From NCBI GenBank assembly GCA_033853925.1, contig JAWOLC010000017.1:1-61173 (forward strand): a DNA stretch of 61,173 nucleotides, written 5' to 3'. This stretch comes from JANXPZ01 sp033853925. Lineage in GTDB: Bacteria; Eisenbacteria; RBG-16-71-46. This document shows, in pieces, positions 53,325-61,173 of the stretch. A program made the position numbers and the translations under genes. Numbering within the stretch: position 1 is the stretch's first letter; each line of letters starts with the position of its first letter. The notes under the pieces were generated by a model. That model ran no database searches and was not told where the DNA came from. It saw only the letters and a program-made list of their open reading frames with translations.

Positions 53325-54716
53325 CTACCCTTCGAACGCCTCGTCGGTGATGGCCAGGCCGCGGTCGATGAGGTCGAACCCCTCCGCCATCTGCTCCGCG
53401 GTGATGCAGAGCGGGGGGTTGCAGGTGAAGCTCGACCAGCGGACGAACGTGAACAGGCCTTCCTTGCGGAAGAAGGCGGCGAGCTTGCCCATGGCCGGGT
53501 GGCTCCCGTTGTAGGGCGCCAGCGGCTCGTTCTTCGAGTTCTTGCGCACGTCGATCATGCCGAAGAGCCCGAGGTTGCGCCCGTCGCCGAAGGAAGGATG
53601 CTTCTTCTTCAGCTTGTCCATCTCCGCGCGCATCACCAGGCCCATCTTCGCGGCGTTCTCGATCATCCCCTCGTCCAGCATCACCCGGATGACCGCCTCG
53701 GCGGTCGCCAGGCCCACCGGGTGCGAATTGTAGGTGAGCCCGCCCGAGAAGAAGTTCTGCTGGAAGTGCTCGTGGATGGCGTCGCTCACCCCCATGGCGC
53801 CCAGGGGAAAGTACGAGCTGGTGAGCCCCTTGGCCATGGTCACGATGTCGGGCACGACGTCGAAGTGCTCGAACGCCATCATCCTTCCCGTGCGGCCCAT
53901 TCCGGCCATGACCTCGTCGCAGATGAGGAGGATGCCGTACGAGTCGAGGAGCTTCCGGAGCCGGGGGAACCAGCCCCGGGGCGGCACGAGCACCCCGTTC
54001 GTCCCGGTGACGGTCTCGACCATCATCGCGGCGATGTCCTTCGGGTTCTCGTACTCGATGACTTCCCTCAGGTAGGTGAAGTAGTTCTCGTTGATCTCCT
54101 CGTCGCTGCGGCCGAACGAGTAGTGGTACGGCGCGGGGTCGAAGACGCGGACGATGCCGGGCGAGCCCGGCTCGGCCGGCCAGCGCCGCGGGTCGCCGGT
54201 GAGCATCAGGGTGAGGTTCGTCCCCCCGTGGTAGCTGCGATAGCGCGAGAGGATCTTGAAGCGCTTCGTGTACAGCCGCGCCGCCCGGATGGCGTTCTCG
54301 TTCGCCTCGGCGCCGCCCAGGGTGAAGAAGAACGAGTTGATGGGCCCGGGCACCACTTCGGAGAGGAGCTTGCCCAGGCGGGCGCGCACGGCGGTCGCGG
54401 TCTGCGGGTAGCAGAAGATCAGCTCGTCGAGCTGCCGCTTCATGGCCGCGATCACCTCGGGATGGCCGTGGCCGATCAGCACGCACATGAGCTGGCTGTT
54501 GAAGTCGAGGATCCGCCGGCCCTCGGGCGTGTAGAGGTAGACGCCCTGGGCGCGCGCGATGGGCAGCGGCGAGACGTCCTTGCCCGCCGCCCAGGTGTAC
54601 ATCGTGTGCCTCTTGCAGAGGTCGATCATCTGCTGCGTGGACATCGGCCCGTCGGGTCCGTGAAGGACGGCCGCCGCCGAGGTCTCGCGTCCCTCGACTC
54701 CGCTCGTGGGTTTCAA
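53325..54716 (-). CDS. class III aminotransferase, probably beta-alanine transaminase
   Basis: 463 aa. PLP fold-type I, subgroup II: GGAEANENAIRAAR, SYHGG, CDEVMAGMGRTG (Asp to PLP nitrogen) and the PLP-lysine segment TMAKGLTSSYFPLG. In this context it would move the amino group of beta-alanine (or 3-aminoisobutyrate) to an oxo acid, giving malonate semialdehyde. I chose TTG 54716, 7 nt after GGAG; an ATG at 54644 would be 24 residues shorter and lacks a ribosome site. 54 nt separate it from preA. Confidence 0.9.
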   Translation of the reverse strand: MKPTSGVEGRETSAAAVLHGPDGPMSTQQMIDLCKRHTMYTWAAGKDVSPLPIARAQGVYLYTPEGRRILDFNSQLMCVLIGHGHPEVIAAMKRQLDELIFCYPQTATAVRARLGKLLSEVVPGPINSFFFTLGGAEANENAIRAARLYTKRFKILSRYRSYHGGTNLTLMLTGDPRRWPAEPGSPGIVRVFDPAPYHYSFGRSDEEINENYFTYLREVIEYENPKDIAAMMVETVTGTNGVLVPPRGWFPRLRKLLDSYGILLICDEVMAGMGRTGRMMAFEHFDVVPDIVTMAKGLTSSYFPLGAMGVSDAIHEHFQQNFFSGGLTYNSHPVGLATAEAVIRVMLDEGMIENAAKMGLVMRAEMDKLKKKHPSFGDGRNLGLFGMIDVRKNSKNEPLAPYNGSHPAMGKLAAFFRKEGLFTFVRWSSFTCNPPLCITAEQMAEGFDLIDRGLAITDEAFEG

Positions 54717-54802
54717 GACGAATCTCCGTTCTCTGGCGCCGGCCGGCGTGGCCTGCCCCGCCCGGCCGGCGCGCGTTCGCGAATGGCCACGGATGGCCCC
54801 GC

Positions 54803-56311
54803 TCAGGACATCCAGGTCTGGTCGGACTGCACGGACCAGCGCGACGTCACCTTGCGCGGCCGCGTGAAGAAGTGGAAGCCGTCCATGCCGGTGATGTCGC
54901 CGTTGCCGAACTTGGAGTCCTTCCAGCCGCCGAAGGCGAAGGGCTCGCGCGGGACGGGCACGCCGACGTTGACGCCGATCATCCCCGCCTCGAGCCGCTC
55001 GGCCGCGTACCGGGCCACGCCGCCGTTGGTGGTGAAGATGGCGGCGCCGTTCCCGTACCGGCTGCGGTTCTGCAGCGCCAGCGCCTCGTCGAGCGTCGCC
55101 GTGTGCACGATGGAGAGGACCGGGCCGAAGATCTCCTCGCGCGCGGCCGGGCTCTCGGGGGTGAGCCGGTCGAGGATGGTGGGCCCCACCCAGTAGCCTC
55201 CGGGACAGCCGTCCACCGTCGCGCCGCGGCCGTCGAGCAGCACCTTGCCGCCCAGCTTCTCGGCCTCGTCGATGAAGCCCGTGATCCGCTTCACCGCCTC
55301 GCGCGAGATGATCGCGCCCATGTCGGTTCCGACCCGGACCTTCCGCGCCAGCGGGACCATGCGCTCGATGATGGGCTGCACGTCGCCGATCGCGACCATG
55401 AGCGTGGCCGCCATGCAGCGCTGCCCGGCGCAGCCGTACGCCGAGGCGACGATGGTGCTGGCGGTCAGCTCGGGGTCGGCGTCGGGGACCACCAGGATGT
55501 GGTTCTTGGCGCTGCCGAGGCAGAGCATCCGCTTGCCGAGCGCCGTGCCGCGCGCGTACAGCACCTTCCCGACGCGGGTGGAACCCACGAAGGCCACCGC
55601 CTGGATGTCGGGGTGGTCGGCGATCGCCTCGACGGCCTCGCGCGCGCCGTTGACCACGTTGAAGGCGCCGTCCGGCAGCCCGGCTTCCTTGAGCAGCGCC
55701 GCCAGCCTCATCCCGCCGTAGGGCACGAGCTCGGAGGGCTTGAGCACGTAGGTGTTGCCCGCCATCAGGGCGATCGGCGCCGTCCACAGCGGCACCATGA
55801 CGGGGAAGTTGAAGGGCGTGATGCCCGCGACCACGCCGAGCGCCTCGTGAGTCACCTGGCAGTTGATGCCGCGGCTCACGTCGATCTGCCCGCCCGCCGC
55901 GAGGTTCGGCAGCGCCGCGGCGAACTCGACGCACTCGATGCCCTTCTCGATGTCGGCCCGGGCCTCGGCGTAGGTCTTGCCGTTCTCGGCGGAGAGGAGC
56001 CAGCACAGCTCCTCCAGGTCGCGCTCGAGCAGGGCCTTGAGGCGGAACATCACCTGCGCGCGCTCCTTCATGGGCGTGGCGCGCCAGGCGGGCAGCGCGG
56101 CCTTGGCGGCTTGCGCCGCGGCGTCGACGTCGGCCGCCGTGGAGAGCGCGACCTTGCCCATCACCCTGCCGTGTCGCGGGTTCTCGACGTCGAGCGTGCC
56201 GCCGGCGGCGGCGGCGCGGAATTCCCCGCCGATGAAGTTCTGCGCGGGAGCATACGGAGTGAAGGCATAGCTCTTCTCGGCATACGCCGGTGCCTCGATC
56301 GCCTGAGTCAC
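54803..56311 (-). CDS. mmsA: CoA-acylating methylmalonate/malonate-semialdehyde dehydrogenase
   Basis: 502 aa, aldehyde dehydrogenase superfamily. Catalytic Cys299 (GQRCMA) is present. The usual general-base Glu region reads CLGSAKNH (Asn270), the hallmark of the CoA-dependent MMSDH group. NAD site FVGSTRVGK; C-terminal PFAFGGWKDS. It converts malonate or methylmalonate semialdehyde to acetyl- or propionyl-CoA with CO2 loss, the last step of pyrimidine breakdown. 86 nt upstream of the aminotransferase. Confidence 0.93.
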   Translation of the reverse strand: MTQAIEAPAYAEKSYAFTPYAPAQNFIGGEFRAAAAGGTLDVENPRHGRVMGKVALSTAADVDAAAQAAKAALPAWRATPMKERAQVMFRLKALLERDLEELCWLLSAENGKTYAEARADIEKGIECVEFAAALPNLAAGGQIDVSRGINCQVTHEALGVVAGITPFNFPVMVPLWTAPIALMAGNTYVLKPSELVPYGGMRLAALLKEAGLPDGAFNVVNGAREAVEAIADHPDIQAVAFVGSTRVGKVLYARGTALGKRMLCLGSAKNHILVVPDADPELTASTIVASAYGCAGQRCMAATLMVAIGDVQPIIERMVPLARKVRVGTDMGAIISREAVKRITGFIDEAEKLGGKVLLDGRGATVDGCPGGYWVGPTILDRLTPESPAAREEIFGPVLSIVHTATLDEALALQNRSRYGNGAAIFTTNGGVARYAAERLEAGMIGVNVGVPVPREPFAFGGWKDSKFGNGDITGMDGFHFFTRPRKVTSRWSVQSDQTWMS

Positions 56312-56353
56312 GATGAGTCTCCCTTGGTGGTGGTGCGGCCGAACCTGGGTCTC

Positions 56354-57766
56354 TCAGCCCCGCTTGAGGTAGCGTCCCGCGCCGCGCTCGGCGCGCAAGT
56401 CGCCGTCCTGGTACCGCACGCGCCCCGCGGCCACGGTCGCCGCGATGCGGCCCTGCACCTGCATCCCTTCGTAGATGTTCCGGTCCACCGCCTGATGGTG
56501 GGTCTTGGCCGACAGGGTGCGCGTGCCCGTCGGGTCGTAGACCACGAGGTCGGCGTCGCTGCCGACCGCGATCGCTCCCTTGCGCGGGTACAGCCCGAAG
56601 ATCTTCGCCGGCTGGGTGCAGCAGACGTCCACGAGCTGGTTCAGGGTGATGCGCCCGGCCGTCACGCCGAAGCCGTACATCAGCGAGAGCCGGTCCTCGA
56701 TTCCCGCCGCGCCGTTCGGGATCTTCGTGAACGCGTCCTTGCCGACGATCTTCTGATCCTTCTGCCGGAACGGGCAGTGGTCGGTGGCCACGACCTGGAT
56801 GAGACCCGAGGCGAGCGCGTTCCACAGGTAGTCCTGGTGCCCCTTGGGCCGGATGGGCGGGCTCATCACGTAGGCCGCGCCCTCGAAGTCGGGCTTGTCG
56901 TAGACGGAGTCGTCGAGCAGCAGATACTGCGGGCAGGTCTCCACGTACACCCTCTGCCCGATCTCCCGCGCGCGGAACACCGCCTCCAGGGACTCGCGGC
57001 AGGTGAGGTGGACGATGTAGACGGGCATCGCCTGCGAGGGGGCGGCGTGCCAGCCGTCCCGCACCTCGCACACGCCGCGGGCCAGGTTGATGAAGCGGTT
57101 GGTGGCCTCGCCCTCGACGTACGAGGGGCGGCTCAGCGCGTGGTAGCGCGGCGCGGTGAGGCCCTGGGCGAGGAGTCGCGCCTGGAGCGCCGCGACGACG
57201 TCGGCGTGCTCGCAGTGGGCGCTGATCAGGGCGCCGAGCGCGCGGCCGGTCTGCAGCGCGTCGAACAGCTCGGCGTCGTTGATGCCGAGGGAGCCGCGAT
57301 AGGCGAGGAAGACCTTGAAGGAGCGGATGCCCTCCTCCGTGACCATCTTCTCCATCTCGCGCCTCACCGGGTCGCCCCACCAGGTGATGGCCACGTGGAA
57401 GGCGTAGTCGCAGCAGGCCTTCTTCGCCTTCTCGGCCCAGGCGTGGCGTGCCTCGAGGAGGCTCGTGCCGGGAGCGGGGATGACGAAGTCGATGATGGTC
57501 GTCGTGCCGCCCGCGAGGGCCGCGGCCGTGCCCGTGAAGAAGTCGTCGGAGCTGACGTCACCCATGAACGGCAGCTCCATGTGCGTGTGGGCGTCCACGC
57601 CGCCGGGGAAGACGTACTTGCCGCGAGCGTCGATCACCTCGGCGCCCGCCGGCGCGTCGAGCTTCGGCCCCACGGCGCGAATGACGCCGTCCTCGCAATA
57701 GACGTCGGCGACGCCCTGATCGCTGGCGGTCACGACGGTGCCGCCCTTCACCATCAACCCCTTCAT
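56354..57766 (-). CDS. hydA: dihydropyrimidinase (D-hydantoinase)
   Basis: 470 aa. Binuclear metal amidohydrolase: His60 and His62 (DAHTHME), carboxylated Lys151 (SFKVFLAYRG), His184 (SAHCEH), His253 (YIVHLT) and Asp329 (ATDHCPF) are all in order. It opens dihydrouracil to N-carbamoyl-beta-alanine. A short insert (about 231-247, GVCEVRDGWHAAPSQAM) precedes the YIVH strand compared with common hydantoinases. 18 nt downstream of the ureidopropionase gene; 42 nt before mmsA. Confidence 0.95.
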   Translation of the reverse strand: MKGLMVKGGTVVTASDQGVADVYCEDGVIRAVGPKLDAPAGAEVIDARGKYVFPGGVDAHTHMELPFMGDVSSDDFFTGTAAALAGGTTTIIDFVIPAPGTSLLEARHAWAEKAKKACCDYAFHVAITWWGDPVRREMEKMVTEEGIRSFKVFLAYRGSLGINDAELFDALQTGRALGALISAHCEHADVVAALQARLLAQGLTAPRYHALSRPSYVEGEATNRFINLARGVCEVRDGWHAAPSQAMPVYIVHLTCRESLEAVFRAREIGQRVYVETCPQYLLLDDSVYDKPDFEGAAYVMSPPIRPKGHQDYLWNALASGLIQVVATDHCPFRQKDQKIVGKDAFTKIPNGAAGIEDRLSLMYGFGVTAGRITLNQLVDVCCTQPAKIFGLYPRKGAIAVGSDADLVVYDPTGTRTLSAKTHHQAVDRNIYEGMQVQGRIAATVAAGRVRYQDGDLRAERGAGRYLKRG

Positions 57767-57784
57767 CGGAGACCTCCCACGAGA

Positions 57785-58651
57785 CTACTTGCGGACCAGC
57801 TCGTCGTACGCTTCGGGACGACGGTCGCGGTAGAACTGCCAGATCTGTCGCACCTCGTCGATGAGGTCCAGGTCGAGGTCCGCCACCACGACCTCGTCCT
57901 TGTCCTCCGAGCCCTCGGCCAGGAACTCGCCGCGGGGGCTCACGAAGTAGCTCGACCCGTAGAAGCGCCCGATGTTCCAGGGCGCCTCGACGCCGACGCG
58001 GTTGTTCGCGCCCAGGAAGTAGCCGTTGGCCACGGCGTGCGCGGGCTGCTCGAGCTTCCACAGGTGGCGCGAGAGGCCGGCCACGGTGGCGCTGGGGTTG
58101 AACACGATCTCTGCGCCGTTGAGGCCCAGGCAGCGCGCACCCTCGGGGAAGTGCCGGTCGTAGCAGATGTAGACGCCCACCTTGGCGTAGCGCGTCTGGA
58201 AGACCGGGTAGCCGCCGTCGCCGGGCTTGAAGAAGTACTTCTCCCAGAAGCCGCCGGTGTGCGGGATGTGCTGCTTGCGGTACTTGCCCAGGTACCGACC
58301 GTCGGCGTCGAGAACGGCCGCGGTGTTGTAGAAGACGCCGCGCATCTCCTTCTCGTAGAGCGGCACGACCATGGCCATCTCGTACTTCTGGGCGTACGAC
58401 TGCATCAGCTCGGTGGTCGGGCCGGGGATGGGCTCGGCGGCGGCGTACCAGCGCTTGTCCTGACTGGGGCAGAAGTACGGGCCGTTGAAGATCTCCTGCA
58501 GGCAGAGGATCTGCACCCCTTTCTTCCCGGCCTCGTCGATGAGGGGCAGGTGCTTGTCGAGCATCGCCTTCTGGATCTTGGCGACCGGCTGCGACTCGTC
58601 GTTGATGGGGTTGCTGCACTGGATCAGCCCACACCGGACCACGCTCGTCAT
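57785..58651 (-). CDS. beta-ureidopropionase (N-carbamoyl-beta-alanine amidohydrolase)
   Basis: 288 aa, nitrilase superfamily. The Glu-Lys-Cys triad is Glu53 (LCLQEIFNG), Lys126 (KYRKQHIP) and Cys163 (YICYDRHFPE). The long conserved FFKPGDGGYPVF and FYGSSYFVSPRGE segments match the ureidopropionase branch. It releases CO2 and ammonia to give beta-alanine. The ATG at 58651 has GGAG 5 nt upstream; a longer reading has no such site. First gene of the minus-strand pyrimidine operon. Confidence 0.94.
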   Translation of the reverse strand: MTSVVRCGLIQCSNPINDESQPVAKIQKAMLDKHLPLIDEAGKKGVQILCLQEIFNGPYFCPSQDKRWYAAAEPIPGPTTELMQSYAQKYEMAMVVPLYEKEMRGVFYNTAAVLDADGRYLGKYRKQHIPHTGGFWEKYFFKPGDGGYPVFQTRYAKVGVYICYDRHFPEGARCLGLNGAEIVFNPSATVAGLSRHLWKLEQPAHAVANGYFLGANNRVGVEAPWNIGRFYGSSYFVSPRGEFLAEGSEDKDEVVVADLDLDLIDEVRQIWQFYRDRRPEAYDELVRK

Positions 58652-59086
58652 GGGAGCTCCGTTCACGAAACGGCCGACCGGCTGAATCGATGTTCGGGGA
58701 TTGGCTGCCGGAGTCTCCGGAGCCTCCGGAGAAGGAGCCAAGGGCGCGAGCGAGCGGTCCGATCGAGGCCTGGGAGACTCCCCACCTTCGCGCGCGGAAA
58801 CGGCATGGACGCGGGCAGGTCGGACCTCTTGTCGAGGTTCCTCAAATCCTTCTCAGCAAAGGATACACAAGACGCTGACGTCAATCTACGGGCGAAGCCC
58901 GAGGTCAGCCGCCTCGCCGCTCGTCCTCCCCGGGGCGACGAGAGGGGAAGGTCGCTCGGCTGCGCCCGCGCGGGCGGCGGCGGCCTCGTGCGCGTGCGGC
59001 GGTCCAACCTGCGGTCCAGGAGCGCTCCACGCCGGGCGCCGGGCTCGGCAATGAGTGCGTGCGCCGCGGTGTGGCATACTCCAATC
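58652..59086. promoter_or_regulatory. divergent control region of the pyrimidine operon and second ABC exporter
   Basis: A 435-nt gap holding an unusually AT-rich patch (about 58825-58890). Within it lie two dyads: ACCTC-TTGTC-GAGGT (58824-58838) and ATCCTT-N7-AAGGAT (58846-58864). A CGT-centred palindrome, TGACGTCA (58876-58883), follows. A minus-strand TATCCT overlaps the second dyad, but no matching -35 is clear. Three CCGGAG units with a 9-nt period lie at 58708-58731. CATACT at 59075 sits 6 nt before the exporter GTG. An operator role is inferred. Confidence 0.45.
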
Positions 59087-59995
59087 GTGACCCGCAAGCG
59101 CCGGCAGCCATTCGCTCCGGAGCCCTCCGCTCCCGCGGACGGCGCGAGCGATGCTGCGCGCGGAACGATCGCGCCCGCGGATCTCGGGGGCGGGCAGGGC
59201 TCCCCGGCGGTGACGACCGAGGGCCTGACGCGGCGCTTCAATGGCCTCGTCGCGGTGGATCGCCTCGACCTGACCGTCGCGCGCGGCGCCTTCCACGGCC
59301 TGCTCGGCTCGAACGGCGCCGGCAAGACCACCACGATCCGGATGCTCACCACGCTCCTGCCCCCCAGCGCGGGGACGGCTCGCGTGTCGGGCTTCGACAT
59401 CGTCCGGCGGCCGCGCGAGGTGCGTCGCCGCATCGGCTACGTGCCGCAGATGCTCTCCGCGGACGCGGGCCTGTCGGGCCGGGAGAACCTGATGCTCTCC
59501 GCGAAGCTCTACTCGATCCCCGCCGCGGAGCGCCGGAGGCGAATCGACGAGGCGTTGGCCTTCATGGGTCTCGCCGACCAGGGGGACGCGCTCGTCCGCA
59601 CCTACTCCGGAGGGATGATCCGGCGGCTCGAGATCGCCCAGTCCATGCTGCATCGGCCGGCCGTGCTCTTCCTCGACGAGCCGACGGTGGGTCTCGACCC
59701 GCGGGCGCGACACGCCGTCTGGGACCGACTGCGGGAGCTGCGCTCTCAATTCGGGACGAGCGTGCTGTTGACCACGCACGACATGGAGGAGGCGGACACC
59801 CTGTGCGACCGCGTCACGATCATGCATCGAGGCGCGGTGGCGATGTCCGGGACGCCGGCGGAGCTGAAGGCCGCCGTGGGGCCCGACGCCACGATGGACG
59901 ACGTGTTCGTCAGCCACACCGGCGGCGCCGTCGACGAGGGAGGCACGTATCGTGAGGTGGCTCGCACCCGCGGTACCGCACGACGCCTCGAGTGA
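59087..59995 (+). CDS. DrrA-like ABC exporter ATP-binding protein
   Basis: 302 aa. A variable N-terminal tail of about 40 residues precedes Walker A GSNGAGKTTT, signature YSGGMIRRLEIA, Walker B LFLDEPTVGLDP, the H-loop TTHDMEEAD and the DrrA-type C-terminal DATMDDVFVSHTG. This group exports lipids, drugs or antibiotics. I chose GTG 59087; an ATG at 59051 is possible, but CATACT (59075-59080) between them looks like a -10 box. It overlaps the permease gene by 44 nt. Confidence 0.88.
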   Translation: MTRKRRQPFAPEPSAPADGASDAARGTIAPADLGGGQGSPAVTTEGLTRRFNGLVAVDRLDLTVARGAFHGLLGSNGAGKTTTIRMLTTLLPPSAGTARVSGFDIVRRPREVRRRIGYVPQMLSADAGLSGRENLMLSAKLYSIPAAERRRRIDEALAFMGLADQGDALVRTYSGGMIRRLEIAQSMLHRPAVLFLDEPTVGLDPRARHAVWDRLRELRSQFGTSVLLTTHDMEEADTLCDRVTIMHRGAVAMSGTPAELKAAVGPDATMDDVFVSHTGGAVDEGGTYREVARTRGTARRLE

Positions 59996-60779
59996 CGGGT
60001 TGGCCACGGTCGGCCATTTCGTCCAGCAGGTGCTCGCCATCGCGGACGGGGAGCTGCGCAAGCTTCGCCGCGATCCGACCGAGGTGTTCACGCGGTCGCT
60101 GCAGCCGATCCTCTGGCTCCTCGTATTCGGAGAGGTCTTCAGCCGCGTGCGGGCGATACCGACCGGAACGATGCGCTACCTCGACTTCATGGCTCCGGGC
60201 GTGCTCGCCCAGAGCGTGCTGTTCACGGCGATCTTCTACGGCATCGCGATCATCTGGGAGAGGGACCTCGGCATCGTGCACAAGATGTTGGTGAGCCCCG
60301 CGTACCGCGGCGCCCTCGTGCTGGGCAAGGCCGTGTCCGCCGGAGTCCGCGGTCTCTCGCAGACGGCGATCATCTACGCCGTGACGCTCCTCCTCGGCAT
60401 CCACCTGCGGCTCGAGGTCCTCGCGGTGCTGGGCGTGGTCTTCTGCGTGCTGCTGGGCTCGGCCGTGTTCTCCACCTTCTCCCTGATCATCGCCTGCGTG
60501 GTCAAGACACGAGAGCGCTTCATGGGCATCGGTCAGGTGCTGACGATGCCCCTCTTCTTCGCCAGCAACGCGATCTACCCGATCGGGATGATGCCCGGCT
60601 GGCTCCGGGTCATCGCGCACGGGAATCCACTCACCTACCTCGTCGACGCGCTGCGGGCGCTCATGGTCGAAGGCGGCCACAGCGCGTTCGGCCTGGGGCT
60701 CGACGTGGCGGTGGAGCTGGCGGTGCTGATCGTCCTCGTGACCATTGCCGCACGCCTCTACCCCTCGGTCGCCAGGTGA
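59952..60779 (+). CDS. ABC-2 exporter membrane protein (DrrB-like)
   Basis: 275 aa, six predicted membrane segments. The ABC-2 signature is visible in PLFFASNAIYPIGMMPGWLRVIAHGNPLTYLVDALRAL. The GTG start lies 44 nt inside the ATPase gene, with GGGAGG (59938-59943) 8 nt upstream, so the ribosome site is within the ATPase coding sequence and the two proteins should be made together. It forms the pore of the second exporter. Confidence 0.92.
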   Translation: MRWLAPAVPHDASSDGLATVGHFVQQVLAIADGELRKLRRDPTEVFTRSLQPILWLLVFGEVFSRVRAIPTGTMRYLDFMAPGVLAQSVLFTAIFYGIAIIWERDLGIVHKMLVSPAYRGALVLGKAVSAGVRGLSQTAIIYAVTLLLGIHLRLEVLAVLGVVFCVLLGSAVFSTFSLIIACVVKTRERFMGIGQVLTMPLFFASNAIYPIGMMPGWLRVIAHGNPLTYLVDALRALMVEGGHSAFGLGLDVAVELAVLIVLVTIAARLYPSVAR

Positions 60780-60826
60780 GAGGCACGCGAGGATCCTGAA
60801 ACGAGCTTGCAGCTCTGGGAGGGAAC

Positions 60827-61173
60827 ATGGCGGAGAGCAAGAGACTCACGGTTGCGCCTGCGACGACCGCCCTCGTGGTGATCGACCTGCAGAGGGGCAT
60901 CGTCGCCCGGCCCGCCGAGCCGCACGCGGCCACGGCCGTGGCGGCCAACGCCGCGCGGCTCGCGGAGGCCCTGCGCGCGAAGGGCGGATTCGTCGTGCTG
61001 GTCACGGTCTCGTACTCGCCCGACTTCCGCGATGCCCTGCGGCCGGACAGCGACGACCCCGGCTGGGCCCGCGCCGGGACGCCGCCCGCCGACTTCGCCG
61101 AGCTGGTCACGGAGCTGGGACCGCGACCGGGCGACCACGTCGTGGTCAAGCGGCAGTGGGGGGCGTTCTATGG
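60827..61173 (+). CDS. isochorismatase-family cysteine hydrolase (3' end outside window)
   Basis: The first 115 residues are in the window and the reading frame is open to the edge. GGGAGGG just before the ATG at 60827 supports the start. ALVVIDLQRGIV gives the catalytic Asp, and HVVVKRQWGAFYG the catalytic Lys; the Cys nucleophile would lie beyond 61173. Relatives hydrolyse nicotinamide, N-carbamoylsarcosine, ureidoacrylate or isochorismate. Ureidoacrylate hydrolysis would suit the pyrimidine theme, but the exporter genes lie between and no specific substrate can be assigned. Confidence 0.85.
   Translation, partial: MAESKRLTVAPATTALVVIDLQRGIVARPAEPHAATAVAANAARLAEALRAKGGFVVLVTVSYSPDFRDALRPDSDDPGWARAGTPPADFAELVTELGPRPGDHVVVKRQWGAFY

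Noticed and set aside
53325..57380. 1351-codon minus-strand frame suggesting a giant fusion protein
   Set aside because: Only the part from 54716 down encodes a family (aminotransferase). The upstream part is out of frame over mmsA and hydA, which are themselves intact.
58708..58731. Three CCGGAG units with 9-nt period as a CRISPR-like or regulatory repeat
   Set aside because: Only three short units and no spacers; probably a chance low-complexity GC run.
58876..58883. TGACGTCA as a CRE/ATF-like binding site
   Set aside because: That is a eukaryotic factor site; an 8-bp palindrome is expected about once per 65 kb by chance. It is kept only as part of the AT-rich control region.

Overview
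The window is a roughly 70% GC stretch of a bacterial chromosome and is almost entirely coding. It suggests a Gram-negative, aerobic or microaerobic chemoheterotroph. It encodes outer-membrane barrels, a lipoprotein c-type cytochrome, SppA, a monofunctional peptidoglycan glycosyltransferase, cytochrome bd, a di-heme peroxidase and several CoA-linked catabolic enzymes. One secreted protein ends in a FlgD/type IX-like C-terminal sorting domain, and there is an EF-G-2 type factor and an archaeal-type phosphoglycerate mutase. Together these fit an uncultured high-GC lineage near the FCB group (for example Eisenbacteria or Gemmatimonadota-like) better than Actinobacteria or Proteobacteria. That placement is inference; the 23S rRNA fragment at the left edge could settle it.

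Layout: 1-735 is the end of an rRNA operon (23S 3' part, 5S, terminator). 1100-3826 holds a repetitive secreted helical protein and SppA. 3914-4297 is a small cytochrome c, divergent from the EF-G-2 / yebC / ruvC-ruvA-ruvB run (4606-9735). A 163-bp element with TA-bounded terminal inverted repeats (MITE-like) lies between ruvB and queA. Then come cydAB (11075-13424), an acyl-CoA carboxylase beta subunit (minus), a glycosyltransferase / outer-membrane protein pair (15226-17105), a sensor kinase (minus), a PLP aminotransferase and YqeY-like protein, a peptidoglycan glycosyltransferase and a GAF-SpoIIE phosphatase (minus), a crotonase and an MgtC-like protein. 24801-29351 (minus) carries a seven-repeat secreted propeller-like protein, a TPR/TonB-C protein and a LeuA-family synthase. 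29692-34300 holds YjbQ, a nucleotidyltransferase-like protein, a 3-hydroxyacyl-CoA dehydrogenase, ApgM and a barrel protein.

34467-40609 is the proteostasis block: tRNA-Leu(UAG), trigger factor, ClpP, ClpX and Lon, in the classic order. ClpP has Asn where the catalytic-triad Asp is expected. 40761-45444 has a hydroxyacid dehydrogenase, PurA, a di-heme peroxidase, a cytochrome c lipoprotein and an AhpD-like protein. 45740-50515 has an ABC-2 exporter, a patatin-barrel autotransporter and a small barrel protein. 50648-58651 encodes a complete reductive pyrimidine-degradation pathway: PreT and PreA, dihydropyrimidinase, beta-ureidopropionase, class III aminotransferase and CoA-acylating semialdehyde dehydrogenase. 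PreT is encoded convergently to the other five genes. A second (DrrAB-like) ABC exporter and a truncated isochorismatase-family gene finish the window.

Promoters are readable by eye: TTGnCC-like -35 boxes 16-18 nt from TAGnnT/TAnnnT -10 boxes recur before most transcription units. Six genes have a -10-like hexamer only 6-9 nt before the start codon and no clear Shine-Dalgarno, so they look leaderless. Many genes overlap by 4 nt (ATGA/GTGA) and are probably translationally coupled. Convergent gene pairs are often separated by strong GC hairpins without T-tracts.
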